Positions 23,500-34,997 of a stretch of 64,000 nt of DNA are shown here, one piece after another (position 1 is the stretch's first letter; each line of letters begins with the position of its first letter). This stretch comes from Molanna angustata (lineage: Eukaryota > Arthropoda > Insecta > Trichoptera > Molannidae). Location: contig OY754972.1 in assembly GCA_963576475.1 (NCBI GenBank), positions 30,241,107 through 30,305,106 of the forward strand, given 5' to 3'. Below the pieces are notes generated by a model. The model ran no database searches. It was not told where the DNA came from and was given only the letters and a program-made list of their open reading frames with translations. A program made the position numbers and the translations under genes.

Positions 23500-24078
23500 A
23501 CCATCTTGAGATAGTACCTACATGACTTCACATATCTGGGTTCCAACATATGTGACACCGGTGGTTGTGAAGCGGAATTGAAAAGACGCACCGCCATGGC
23601 AAAGGGAGCACTGGGAAAGCTCACAAGAGTGCGGAAGGACAGGACCATCACAAAAAACACGAAGGCTAGACTCATCAGGGCTCTGATATTCTCGATGTTC
23701 ATGTATGGTGTGGAAACATGGACACTTAGGGAGTCAGAGAGAAAGAGGATCGATGCTTTCGAAATATGACAGCCAGAAGAACGAATGTGTCAATTTTAGA
23801 CGAGCTGAAGATCGAGGATCGTCTGTCGACGATATGTTACAGACGTAGGTATGCTTCAATTCCTTGAACACATTGCCAGAAATGAACTAGACTGCCTCGA
23901 GAAGCTTGTTGTGATGGGCAGCGTGGAAGGACGGAGATCTCGTGGTCGCTCACCGACCAGATGGAGCGATTTGGTCAAGTCCACAATGGGGTCTTCGGTG
24001 ACTGGTGCTCTGGGTTCAGCCCAAAACAGATTGGCATGGAGGCGGGCCATACGTGTGGCGACGGACTACAGCCGCTAA
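23500..24078 (+). pseudogene. 5'-truncated RT C-terminal fragment (LINE)
   Basis: Frame reads FTYLGSNICDTGGCEAELKR, then RTAMAKGALGKLTRVRKDRT, then LIRALIFSMFMYGVETWTLR. This is the thumb region that follows the RT catalytic core ('YLG...I..R...A...L..W....I....K..L......L.YG.E.W'). After a stop at 23769 it resumes as MTARRTNVSILDELKIEDRL and, in another frame, LQFLEHIARNELDCLEKLVV with RRSRGRSPTRWSDLVK. Only small breaks, so this copy is younger than the others. Confidence 0.82.
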
Positions 24079-24750
24079 AAGAACGAATAATATAAATGAA
24101 TATACCTAATTATTCAATTAATTCAACCTCAAAGATTGCTAAAGTCTAAAGCTGATCTTACTCTTACTTTAATCACTAGTAGCTCTGCAGCTTTGTTTGT
24201 TTCTTAGAATAACACAATACCTACTCAACTACCAACGCTGCAACGCTCTCGGAATGATCATGCATCAATACGGCGCTATAAAAATCATAATAAATTACTT
24301 TGTCACATGGAGTTGATATAAAAGTTATCCACTAGGTATTCACACCAAATGTTCTGTACAACAACAATATAACACACCGATTGGCACATCTTGACATTAA
24401 TTTGTTAAATGACCGAACTTAGATTATACTTATACCTTATAACTCTATGTGACCGAAAGACTTTGATTTCACAGTACCAATTCTATTGAAGAATCTAAAT
24501 TGTACCTACGCTACGATACGTGATGGATTAGTATTTTCTGCATAAAACAAATTCAATTGAAATTATAGGTATTCTTTCCTGCAGCTCATCATGGAGGGAA
24601 AGATCGAGGAAAGACGTGATTTGGACAGAAGAAATATGACGTGGCTCCGGAATATGATCGAAAAGTTGCTCCGTACAGTCCGAAATTAAAATCACAGATT
24701 TTCATACAATGCTTTTAACAGATTTCGAATAGAGTTAAACACTGATAATA
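24079..24750. other. Intergenic, no gene seen
   Basis: AT-rich. A short block at 24590-24690 (ATGGAGGGAAAGATCGAGG, GGAATATGATCG) resembles decayed LINE tail text but is too short to call. Confidence 0.4.
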
Positions 24751-25698
24751 CTAGTTGCATGTAGCACATGAGATCCAACTGTCGATGGCGATTGTATGTA
24801 TAATTGAAGAATGCGTACCAAACTATAAACACCTAATCACAAATTAATAAATATTTTAAGAATTTTGTTTTCTACATAAAACATATACCTAGGTATGTAT
24901 GTCAGGATAGTATAGTATATAGGTGAGTCTGTTTTTCCTACTCATAATAATGAAAACAGCATGATGTATGTTTGTAGATTAAGTAGGTATCAAACTATTG
25001 AGTGAGATATTGTGTAGTGTTTACTGCCTTACAAATTGTATGAAACGATGTCGTCACTAAATTCAATTTTTATAAAAATTGTTAAAAAAAAATTGAGATG
25101 TACTGCAATAATGTTTAAATTTTTTTATAGAAAAATAAATTATCTAGTTGGAGTGTTTCGGCTTTTACCGATATTTTAAAAACTTTGGAAATATAGGCAG
25201 TTAAACACATAAATTTATCACAAAAAATACGAGTAAAAAATTTTGAGAAACTCTGTAATAAAAAAAACACAAATTTGAGATTTTGTTTTTGTCTATATTT
25301 TCAGCGTTCTAGCTTTTATGTTTTTTGAGATATATGGAAAAATAAAGAAAAAAATTCAAAAGTTTATAACCCCTGATTGAAACAAAAATCTGAGTATAAA
25401 AGTTTTGTAGGCCTATAATTTTCTATATTTTCTGAAATTTTAGGCTGTGTGCATTGAGCGGATCAGAAGTTATAAAAGACACACACACAGACACACTAAA
25501 TGTTCTACTCCAAATTCTCACCAAATCCATATAGAACATATTATATGCTGCGAAGCCTCTAAGTCGGTGTTTTTTGACATCAAAGTTGGAAAAACCGTGA
25601 AAAATATAGACCCTGAATACAAATCTCGCGTATTTTGGCTTGATACTTTGTCGATATGTTAAGAGAAAAAAATTCTCTTAAACAAATCGACAGTCGGA
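24751..25698 (-). mobile_element. Non-autonomous Helitron family A, diverged copy
   Basis: The minus strand runs from TCCGACTGTCGATTTG (25698) to CTAG (24751) before a T. The CA array is short (25483-25499). A hAT-like terminal fragment is joined directly to its 5' end. Confidence 0.85.
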
Positions 25699-25772
25699 GA
25701 AGCTGTCGCGGGCTGGATCGCCGACACTGGCGGGCCGGATTTGGCTCGCGAGCCGTAATTTGGAGACCCCTG
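25699..25772 (-). mobile_element. hAT-like terminal fragment
   Basis: On the minus strand it starts CAGGGGTCTCCAAATTACGG, then CTCGCGAGCC and CCGGCCCGCC. This is the typical GC-rich beginning of hAT transposons (CAGGGGT...CCAAA.TACGGC). Only about 74 bp remain; no other end was found. Confidence 0.55.
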
Positions 25773-26224
25773 GTCTAAATTGCAATGTACTAACTTAATT
25801 GAAAATTTTTTTTTAAGAATGTCAAATATAGTCACAAATATTTTAAAGAAATTAAAGAAAAAATATTTTTTCAGAAGGACGATTTCTGTCAATATTTGCA
25901 CTAGGGGGCGTTCCAGCCCGTCCGCTGCCGCTGCCACCGCCATCCGCTCCAGTGCTACCTCGGCCGGCACCCTTACATGGAGCAAGATGTGCCACTCGCC
26001 TGGAGACAGCCCTGGACCACATCAAGAGGAGACAGACAATGAAAGCCCGAAACTCTGATAAACCAGTCAGTATTATTTTTTTGTTTATTAAAAAAATATT
26101 TAGAGCAGAATCATAAAACAGGAAAAATCAACACACACACACAAAAAAATATTTTTCATGTTTAATAAATACCTTATGCAGAGAAAAAATAGTCAGATAA
26201 CTATCATTCCATAGTAAATTATTT
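25773..26224. other. Intergenic with a GC-rich patch
   Basis: The stretch 25905-26058 is GC-rich (GTCCGCTGCCGCTGCCACCG) and open in two frames, without recognisable domains. It may be a degraded hAT or gene fragment. The rest is AT-rich. Confidence 0.4.
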
Positions 26225-27331
26225 TCCAACTGTCGAATCTTTCAAGATAATGTAATTCTTCAAGAGAAGTCGATTCTTTCAAGAGAATGTAATTCTTCAA
26301 GAGAAGTCGATTCTTTCAAGAGAATGTAATTCTTCAAGAGAAGTCGATTCTTTCAAGATAATGTAATTCTTCAAGAGAAGTCGATACTTTCAAGAGAATG
26401 TAATTCTTCAAGAGAAGTCGATTCTTTCAATAGAATGTAATTCTCTTGAAAGAATCGGCAGTTTAAAGCAAAGACGCGTATATGAAGGAACATTTTGTAT
26501 GGTATAGTGGACTTTTTGCATGCCAAAAATACCAACTTAGAGGCTTTGTAGCATATATGTATATATATGGATGAATTCAGAATTTGAAGTAGAACATTTT
26601 GTCTGTGTGTCCCCACCCCCTCTTATAACATTTGATTCGCTTAATTTACAGAGCCCAAAATTTCAGAATATAGTAATAGGCCTACAAATCTTTTATACTA
26701 AGAATTTTGATAGTAATTGAATTTTTACTTTATTTTTCCATATATCTCAAAAACATAAAAGCTAGAACGCTGAAAATTGGTATAAATAGGTATAGACAAA
26801 TACAAAATCTCAAATTTGGTTATTCAAATAAATTCCAGAGTTTCTCAAACATTTTTTTATGATAAATTTATGTGTTTAACTGCCTATATTTCCAAAGTTT
26901 TTAAAAATATCGAAAAGAGCCGAAACACCCCAACTACAAAATTTAATTTTCTACAAAAAATATACACATTGTAGTAGTAGGTACATCTCAATTTTTTTTA
27001 TAAAAATTGAATTTAGTGACGACATGGCTTCAAACGATTTGTATGCCAGTGGCCTATACATTATTATATCTAAGAAGACTAATAGTTTGATACTTAATAT
27101 CCATACATATGTACATACCATCATGCTGTTTTCATATTCTGGGTAGGAAAAACAGACTGACTTCCATACTATCCTATCCTGACATACATACCTACATGTT
27201 TTATATAGAAAACAAAATATCTTAAAATATTTATAAAATTTGTGTTTATGTGTTAATACTTTAGTACATATTCTTCAATTATACATACTATCGCCATCGA
27301 CAGTTGGATCTCATGTTTTACATGCAACTCG
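26225..27331 (+). mobile_element. Helitron family A copy with a subterminal minisatellite
   Basis: Starts TCCAACTGTCGAATC and ends ATGCAACTCG|T (a CTAG-to-CTCG change). Just inside the 5' end a 37-bp unit is repeated about 5.5 times. The GT array is nearly gone. Confidence 0.82.
26236..26440. repeat. 37-bp minisatellite inside a Helitron end
   Basis: Five to six copies of TCGATTCTTTCAAGAGAATG + TAATTCTTCAAGAGAAG. The unit derives from the element's own 5' subterminal sequence. Confidence 0.93.
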
Positions 27332-27464
27332 TCTTATGGAAAAGTTTATTACACAGAAAATATTTATTGCACATTTAGAAGATATTATTGAATGATCTAC
27401 GTCAGTCAGCTGTAGGTAGATCATTTTTTTCTTTTAGTTTCTGTTCTTTAATATTTGACATAAG

Positions 27465-28282
27465 TTAAGAGGGTGACTGCTGCCAACGTACCTATTTTTT
27501 CAATTTGATATACCATCATTATTACTAAACGAATCATTTTGAAAAAAATAACCTATTTAGTTTGGATATTAATAAAGAGAAATATACCTTAACTTTTTGA
27601 TTATGTTCTGTTTATATTCTTGTAGTAAAATAATAAGCATAAAATAATAAGACATTTATCTTAAATTTCTAAAAAAATATAAGGTATAGAGCAATACTTT
27701 TTTTACAAAATTAAAGAAGAACAAAATACCTGGAAAAATATGATATGACGTTGCATTAACGCATCAGGTTAAGTAAATAAACCAAAAAAACTTTTATTAC
27801 GCAATGGCGCTGAATGGAAAATAAATGTTTTTTTTTTAAATTAAAGGCGACAAAAATATCTAGAAAAATATGATGTGACGTTGCATTAATGCTGCAGGTT
27901 AAGTAAATAAACCAAAAAAACTTTTATTACGCAATGGCGCTGAATGGAAAATAAATGTTTATTAGGTTTATTTACTAAACCTGAAGCATTAATGCAACGT
28001 CACATCATATTTTTCTAGGTATTTTTGTCTTCTTTAATTTAAAAAAAATATATTGAACTACGCCTTATAGTTTATTAAAAATATAAGATAAACGTTGAAA
28101 ATCGGGGTATGCCATTATTTTTCTACAAGAATTTATACAGAACATTTCCAAAAAGTTAAGGTATGTTTTTCTTTATTAATACCCAAACTATCTAAATTAT
28201 TTTTTTCAAAACGATTTGATTGCAAATAATGATGGTATATCAAATTGAAAAATAGGTACGTTGGCAGCAGTCCCCCCCTTAA
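27465..28282. mobile_element. 810-bp palindromic element with TTAA target duplication
   Basis: Between TTAA at 27465 and TTAA at 28279, arms of about 250 bp are inverted repeats: left GACTGCTGCCAACGTACC..., right GGTACGTTGGCAGCAGTC. The middle holds two direct copies of a roughly 105-bp block (GACGTTGCATTAA...GCGCTGAATGGAAAATAAATG at 27728 and 27856) plus a reversed partial copy. TTAA duplication is the mark of piggyBac-type transposition, so this is a candidate non-autonomous piggyBac-like MITE. The end sequence is not the usual CCC, so the class is inferred. It is inserted next to an older repeat (hairpin at 28310). Confidence 0.72.
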
Positions 28283-28691
28283 GTGATTATGTGAAAGAGA
28301 GAATCTGCTCCGCCAAAAAACTGCTTTGCAGTTTGGCGAGAAAATGAAATTGTTTTATTTAAAAAATAAATATTTCTCTGCTTACCCCGAGAGGGACATT
28401 GCGTGATGGTATGTACATATGTATGCAATTGACAATTGGAAGAAAAAACAGACCAAAAATAGACAGAAAAAATAGTTTTATATTGGTTCAGCGATAGCCT
28501 AAATTTATTATTCTGTGAACCATCTTAGAAGTTATTATATTGTATTTTTTGTTTTATTATGGATATGTAAATAATCTAGGGAGAGTAAAAAGTCTTTAAA
28601 ATTTGAATGTTATTTTTAGAAATTAGCAGGAATAATGGGCAAACATTATTGTTTCTGAAGATAAAAATTATTCAAATTCCGTTGTGTTTGC
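28283..28691. other. Intergenic or intronic; hairpin repeat
   Basis: The stretch 28287-28345 repeats, inverted, the hairpin block of 12860-12925 (CGCCAAAAAACTGCTTTGC...). The remainder is AT-rich without a feature. Confidence 0.45.
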
Positions 28692-29005
28692 CATAGAATA
28701 ATAATAAAACTATAGAATACTCATTCCCATACAATATCTCGCTGAAAAAGTGAAGCCGTTTTATTGGCCGGCTCGTGTCAATATATGTATGAATCTGCTG
28801 GTAGACATTGTTCGTATAGTACTACTCGTTATGACTGTGTAAATAATTTTGCAAGCAGTAAAAAATTCCCTATTTGGAGAACGTATCACGCAGACGGCCA
28901 AATGATTACTGAATGCTTGTATCAAAATGTTGACCAAATTAGTCAACATAAAGCAGTCTCGTTTACTGCAGGCTAAAGAGTATTCTATACTATTATTATT
29001 CTATG
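28692..29005. mobile_element. hAT-like MITE, 314 bp, 8-bp target duplication
   Basis: Flanked on both sides by GTGTTTGC (28684-28691 and 29006-29013). Terminal inverted repeats start CATAGAATAATAATA and extend about 30 bp (to TATAGAATACTC). An 8-bp duplication fits hAT-type (or P-type) transposition. An internal open frame of about 76 codons has no start of its own outside the element and no recognisable domain. It lies 75 bp upstream of the splice acceptor at 29080. Confidence 0.82.
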
Positions 29006-29080
29006 GTGTTTGCATAAATTGTACCTTAAAAATACTTTTTTATATTCACTGGTACTTGTAATTTAAACTTCTTATTACAG

Positions 29081-29992
29081 ATTCAGATGATCGATTTGGA
29101 CGGTTACAGCTTGCATCAAAATTTAAGAAGTGCTCCGATGAACATGTATGTCACTAGGATGAGAGTCAGACTGCCACAAAATCAAAACTGGGTACGCATC
29201 GATAGATGTTACTTTGACCCTAAAAATGTATCGTTGGAAACAAGATTGTTATTTAATGATCTTACAATTAGTGGAAGTGTAAATTTACAAGAAGGTGGAG
29301 ATGATCTTGATAGAACAGACAGTAGAAATTACGAACACGACACATTTTATGACAATAAAGATTTCCAAGGACGCATTCGTTATAGAAGCGATGACAGTGA
29401 AGAGATTCCACGTCACAGAAGTAGAGATGATTACTATGAAAGAAATAGGAGAGACTGTAATATGATTCTAAGACTCAGAAAAGCTGCAATCGGCTTTTTT
29501 ACACAGCCATTAAATCAATCACCTGGAAGATTCAGTGTCAAAACAGATTCAGAATTTATAGAACCAGGATTTATAAGCGTGTACGCATACGGATGTGAAA
29601 AATACATAACCAAGTTACGAAATGAATTTGACGGAAATTATAGAGATGATGTTGATCAAAAAAATAATCTGGAAAGATATATAGACAGAAGGCACAAAAG
29701 AGGTATTGATGAGTTTAGATTTATCCCTTACTCAAACGACGATAGAGGGAATTATGGAAGATCTCTTCATCATTGGGAGAGAGACGATATTAGTGACAGA
29801 ATGGAAAAGAGTAAATTGTTTGCTCCAGAAGATCAATATGATGACTTTGACGATGTAACAAGGGAAATGGAAGACATATTTACCAAAGGAATAAGATCAT
29901 TGCTTACAACATATATGCAAAAAGAACTTCAACCAGCCATAAAAGAAACGTTAATGAGAAATCTTGGTTACACATTGTCTTATGGAAGATAG
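29081..29992 (+). CDS. Terminal coding exon of a probable secreted protein (303 residues; possibly JHBP/takeout-like)
   Basis: An acceptor (CTTCTTATTACAG) precedes an open frame ending at TAG 29990-29992. The first ATG (29087) is two codons in and is probably internal. The chain has an alternating hydrophobic stretch (DPKNVSLETRLLFNDLTISG), CNMILRLRKAAIGFFTQP, an EPGFISVYAYGCE block, and a C-terminal amphipathic helix with MEDIFTKGIRSLLTTYMQK. Between these lie two Asp/Arg/Tyr-rich, low-complexity inserts. The beta-strand rhythm and C-terminal helix recall the insect haemolymph juvenile-hormone-binding/takeout superfamily, whose members bind lipophilic ligands, but I have no conserved motif that proves it. 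Upstream exons are required; the signal-peptide exon at 9918 is a candidate but out of phase. A poly(A) signal AATAAA is at 30374. Confidence 0.75.
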   Translation: MQMIDLDGYSLHQNLRSAPMNMYVTRMRVRLPQNQNWVRIDRCYFDPKNVSLETRLLFNDLTISGSVNLQEGGDDLDRTDSRNYEHDTFYDNKDFQGRIRYRSDDSEEIPRHRSRDDYYERNRRDCNMILRLRKAAIGFFTQPLNQSPGRFSVKTDSEFIEPGFISVYAYGCEKYITKLRNEFDGNYRDDVDQKNNLERYIDRRHKRGIDEFRFIPYSNDDRGNYGRSLHHWERDDISDRMEKSKLFAPEDQYDDFDDVTREMEDIFTKGIRSLLTTYMQKELQPAIKETLMRNLGYTLSYGR

Positions 29993-30789
29993 AAATTCTA
30001 TTTTTCAAATCAAATTATTAGCAATATTGCAATAATTGCCAATGGAAGAGAGAAAAAAACTTTATAATTAAAAATAGGTATTCATATAGGTATTTTAATG
30101 AAATTATTTCTTGTTTTTTTTTCATATATATTTAAGTTATTTAAAAAAACAATCTACCAAAATTATTTCAGTAGGTATATAAAAATGTCATTAGAAATTG
30201 ACAAGAAGTACTATTTATCTGAAGCTCAATATAATATTTACATGGTGGTTTAAGTGCAAAATATCAATATTTAGTCCTAGTTATGTAATATATTAAAATA
30301 TTTAAGATAAAATTTATTTGTAAAATAATGTACCTGTATAATATGTAGTTGTAAAATTAATATTAATTACATCAATAAACAAAGTTTGAGTACTAAATTT
30401 GCTTTATATTATATTTTCACAACAGTGTAGATTTCAATGTACTACGCAGCAAGAAACTAAATATGGAAGTCAGTATTATTATATTAATACTTTCAAAAGT
30501 GACTACTAGACACCATAATATTATAGAAGTAAATAAAAGGTTCTTCATTATGAAAATTTATATTTTACAGACATATATTATTAACTAAATAATACAAATA
30601 ATATCTCTTGATAATTTAATATGTACATTCAAATATAATTAAATAAAATATCCTTCAAAAATAGTAAAATCAAGTGTAGGTACATTTCTATATGCAAAAT
30701 TAAAACACCTTATCTTATAAACTAGGATCACTCGAAGATGAGTTGATAACCGTAAAAAATATAATAATATCTAATAAACATTAAACAGC
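29993..30789 (+). other. 3' UTR and intergenic
   Basis: AT-rich sequence after the stop. AATAAA at 30374-30379 would give a 3' UTR of about 400 nt. No other gene seen. Confidence 0.5.
30374..30379 (+). terminator. Polyadenylation signal AATAAA
   Basis: Canonical hexamer in ATCAATAAACAAAG about 380 nt after the stop codon of the exon ending at 29992. Use is inferred. Confidence 0.5.
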
Positions 30790-31026
30790 GTTGACATTTG
30801 TAGTTCAGTTGGTTAGGTATCTGACTGCTGATCCAAAGGTCCCAGGTTCGATTCCCAGTGGAGATACAGTTTTGAATTTTATTGTGTTTTCAGTCTGGAT
30901 GTGTGAAACGATTAATATCGTAAGTCTCCAGAATGTGGCAACATGTTATTGGGTGCGTGTTAAATTAATATTTGACATAGTACCTCATATACTTATGTTC
31001 AAGAAACTATACAAAATAAATAAATA
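30790..31026 (+). repeat. tRNA-derived SINE, family 1, best copy
   Basis: A perfect A box TAGTTCAGTTGG (30801-30812) and perfect B box GGTTCGATTCC (30845-30855) are followed by a body shared with 7870-8060 (CGTAAGTCTCCAGAATGTGG) and a short AAATAAATAAATAA tail. Length about 237 bp. Confidence 0.88.
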
Positions 31027-31490
31027 ACTAATTAATGCTATGACAGAGAATATATGCCTGCGATAATTTTATTTCGTAGATCAACATGTATGATAAAGTT
31101 TATAGGAAAATAATTGCACTTGTAAAATAAAGTTATATAAACAACTCAAACTCAACTGCAAAAACTTATATATGAGCAATGTTTAAAATAAGTACAACCT
31201 TATTATGTACAATAAATAATACCACTGAATATTGTTCGTGATAAATTAACTTGAACTAAAATTTATAGAATTTGGGCAATATAATCCCAAACACATACAT
31301 AATATACCTACTTATTTTGAGAAAGTAATTCCAACACTTTTCTGAAAACCGTTTAACTGCACATTTTTAATCTGAATATGTATTTGAATTAAAACAAACA
31401 ACAAGTGTGGTAATATTGCTATGGAAAGTGTAGTAAAGGTACAGATAAATTTCAACAGATCTAAAACATGAGAACCAAAAATAATTATAT
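31027..31490. other. Intergenic, no gene seen
   Basis: AT-rich, between a SINE and the 3' end of the carrier gene. Confidence 0.4.
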
Positions 31491-31496
31491 TTTATT
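31491..31496 (-). terminator. Polyadenylation signal AATAAA (minus)
   Basis: TTTATT on the plus strand, about 200 nt beyond the stop of the mitochondrial carrier gene. It would end its mRNA. Confidence 0.5.
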
Positions 31497-31698
31497 CATT
31501 TATAAATAATATTATACACTTTAAATTTAAAATTATTTTTGGTATGACTAAAAAAACTTTGGAATTGACATAGTAAAATTAATAATAATATTAACATAAA
31601 CATTAATCAATGACTTAATATATTATAATTGATAAATAATTAAAACAAAGTAACAATATTTTATAAACAATTAAAAATAAATACAAACAAGAAATGAT

Positions 31699-32640
31699 TC
31701 AAGAATGATGTCTAAAAGTTTCACATATTTGTTCAAATATGGTAAAGTGTAGAGCAGATACCAACATAGCTTTCATTAAACTTGGTATAAGTCCTTTATA
31801 TAAAGCCGTGAAACCTTCGTACTTGACTGTGTTTATTATACAGTGCATGAAGCCTTTGCAGAAAAACTGTTGTCCAAAATTTTGACGGTAATGTTGAAAC
31901 CCTTGAATCTGCATCCTTTTCTTGGCAAGGTCGAATGGATAAATAGTGAGTTTGGACAAAAAGCCAGCCAATGAACCAGCGTATATACTAGTGGTGAGAG
32001 ACATATTCGACGAGTCGTTCTTTGAATATTTTTTAAATAAATCGTCAAAAAGTTTATAAAACATGAATTGAGCACCTGAATGAGGAGCTATTTGTGCTAT
32101 TGTCGGAAAGAGACCTTTGAACATGGAAAGTCTTCCTTCAATGGTGTACATATGATGTAAGGTATGCCAGACCCCTGTGTAAACACGGAAGTTTTTTTGC
32201 TCTGCAATCAGCCGTGTTCGTACAGTGTCAAACGGAAAAGACATAACAGTGGCAAATGATCCTGCGATGGCACCGCAAGCAAAGTTTATAGTTGATTTTG
32301 CTGTTTCGGATATATTCACATCATTGTTGTAACATTTTTCTGTGAGTAACTCGTAGGCCCAAAATTGTGCCACTCCATAAGTGATTGATAGATACTGGGC
32401 GGGAATGTGACCACTCCACAGTGCTACTGTTGACTCTTCTTTCAATATTGTTTTAACCGCTTGGTACAATGAAGAATATTTTGATCCTAGAGCGATGGGC
32501 TCGACTTGAAGCTGAAAGCGTATCTTAACGACGTCTAAAGGTTGAGATATACACCGAGTTAATGCCCCAGAAGCACCGCCGGCGAACATATATTGCCATT
32601 GCTCTAATTTACTTCTTTCTCTATTATAACCGACCATCAC
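31699..32640 (-). CDS. Mitochondrial carrier, probable thiamine pyrophosphate transporter (SLC25A19 type)
   Basis: 313 residues, the usual size for the mitochondrial carrier family. It has three repeats of about 100 residues, each with two membrane helices. The three signature motifs are PLDVVKIRFQLQ (about residue 34), PFDTVRTRLIA (about 137) and PFDLAKKRMQIQG (about 235). The N-terminal FAGGASGALTRCISQPLDVV and the IPAQYLSITYGVAQFWAYE block fit the thiamine pyrophosphate carriers (human SLC25A19, yeast Tpc1), which import the cofactor into the matrix for pyruvate and 2-oxoglutarate dehydrogenases. The frame is a single uninterrupted exon from two adjacent ATGs; I use the first. Absence of introns is notable: a genuinely intronless gene or a functional retrocopy. 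A MITE lies about 430 bp upstream. Substrate assignment is by family resemblance. Confidence 0.87.
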   Translation of the reverse strand: MMVGYNRERSKLEQWQYMFAGGASGALTRCISQPLDVVKIRFQLQVEPIALGSKYSSLYQAVKTILKEESTVALWSGHIPAQYLSITYGVAQFWAYELLTEKCYNNDVNISETAKSTINFACGAIAGSFATVMSFPFDTVRTRLIAEQKNFRVYTGVWHTLHHMYTIEGRLSMFKGLFPTIAQIAPHSGAQFMFYKLFDDLFKKYSKNDSSNMSLTTSIYAGSLAGFLSKLTIYPFDLAKKRMQIQGFQHYRQNFGQQFFCKGFMHCIINTVKYEGFTALYKGLIPSLMKAMLVSALHFTIFEQICETFRHHS

Positions 32641-33065
32641 ATAATTATTCTGTACGATTTCAATTGTTTCACCTCACATTTATTTATGTAGCAAGACATA
32701 AATATAGCTACAACAATTTATTTATTTTATATCAAAGTTCACTTATATTTTTGAACTTGTTCTTAATATTATTTTGACGACAGTTTTTTTTTAATTAAAT
32801 GTAAACGAATTAAACGCCAGTTATAATGCAATGAAAACGTATGGAGATTCTGGGGAGTCAACAAATTCCAAAAATATTCACAACAACACCTGATAATAGA
32901 TAACCTACAAAATTAAAAAAAAACAGCTGATGACACTTGACAGTAAGAGCGGGAGAGATACCAATTGAGTTGCCAGAAAGAAAAAAAAACTAAATAGGTA
33001 AGTACTTATACAAAAAATACATATATTTTTTCGATGATAAAAAATTGAAATAGTATTTAAATATA
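32641..33065. other. Upstream region of the carrier gene
   Basis: AT-rich, should contain the promoter and 5' UTR. No clear TATA box. Less AT-rich at 32930-32970. Confidence 0.4.
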
Positions 33066-33300
33066 AGTACTGCCTCCCTGACCAGCCAGCTGGTTAAAAA
33101 TTATTTGACCAACACCAATTTAGTTGTTTTATTTTAATATTTTAATTACTTTTTTAATATATAATGCAACTGACTCACGCCAGTCGCAATTATAACTACA
33201 CACAAACCTAACCAACCTATTTTTACCAAATTTTTGTAGGTTAGGTTTAAAAAATCGGTGTACATACTAGGCTATTCTGGCTGGTCAGGGAGGCAGTACC
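33066..33300. mobile_element. 235-bp MITE with 24-bp inverted repeats and 9-bp duplication
   Basis: Ends GTACTGCCTCCCTGACCAGC and its reverse complement, about 24 bp, flanked by TTAAATATA at 33057-33065 and 33301-33309. A 9-bp duplication suggests a Mutator-like or similar DNA transposon. The interior is AT-rich and non-coding. Confidence 0.85.
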
Positions 33301-33377
33301 TTAAATATATTACTTAAATGCACAGTAAATTTTATGTTATTTTATTCCATAAGTTATTAGAATTCGTAGTAAAATAT

Positions 33378-33553
33378 TTAATGTGTCTGTGTGTCCGTGT
33401 GTCTGTGTGTTTGGTGTTTTTTGACTTCAAAGTTGAAAAAAACCATGAAAAATTTAGACCTGGCATACAAATAACAAATATTATGTATCTTGGCTTGATA
33501 CCTTGTCGATATGTTAAGAGAAATAAATTCTCTTGGACAAATGGACAGTTGGA
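33378..33553 (-). mobile_element. Helitron family A, 5' fragment
   Basis: The minus strand contains CCAACTGTCCATTTGTCC and the TTTTTGACTTCAAAGT block up to a short CA array. It adjoins the larger copy at 33611. Confidence 0.75.
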
Positions 33554-33610
33554 AAATATGTATGAACAGTGTAGTAATACATCTAAAACTTTTTTTACCA
33601 ATTTTTATAA

Positions 33611-34774
<1,164 letters not shown>

Positions 34775-34996
34775 TTTAGTGACGAAATCGTTTCATACAA
34801 TTTGTAAGGCAGTATAGGTACACTACACAATATCTCATTCAATAGTTTGATACCTACTTAATCTCCAAACATACATACATCCGATCATGCTGTTTTCATA
34901 TTCTATGTAGGAAAAACAGATTGACCACCATACTATACTATCCTGACATATTATTTACCTACATGTTTTATATAGAAAACAAAATATCTCAAAATA
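34775..34996 (+). mobile_element. Helitron family A, internal fragment
   Basis: Matches the body between TTTAGTGACGACATCG and the AAAATATCTTAAAAT block, opposite in direction to the copy at its left. No 3' end. Confidence 0.7.
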
Positions 34997-34997
34997 T

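Noticed and set aside
28746..28973. Cys-containing frame that could be an exon before 29081
   Set aside because: It lies wholly inside the hAT-like MITE and has no acceptor or donor at suitable places.
30790..30870. Functional tRNA gene
   Set aside because: A and B boxes are perfect, but the acceptor stem does not pair and the sequence continues into a repeated body shared by three loci: a SINE.
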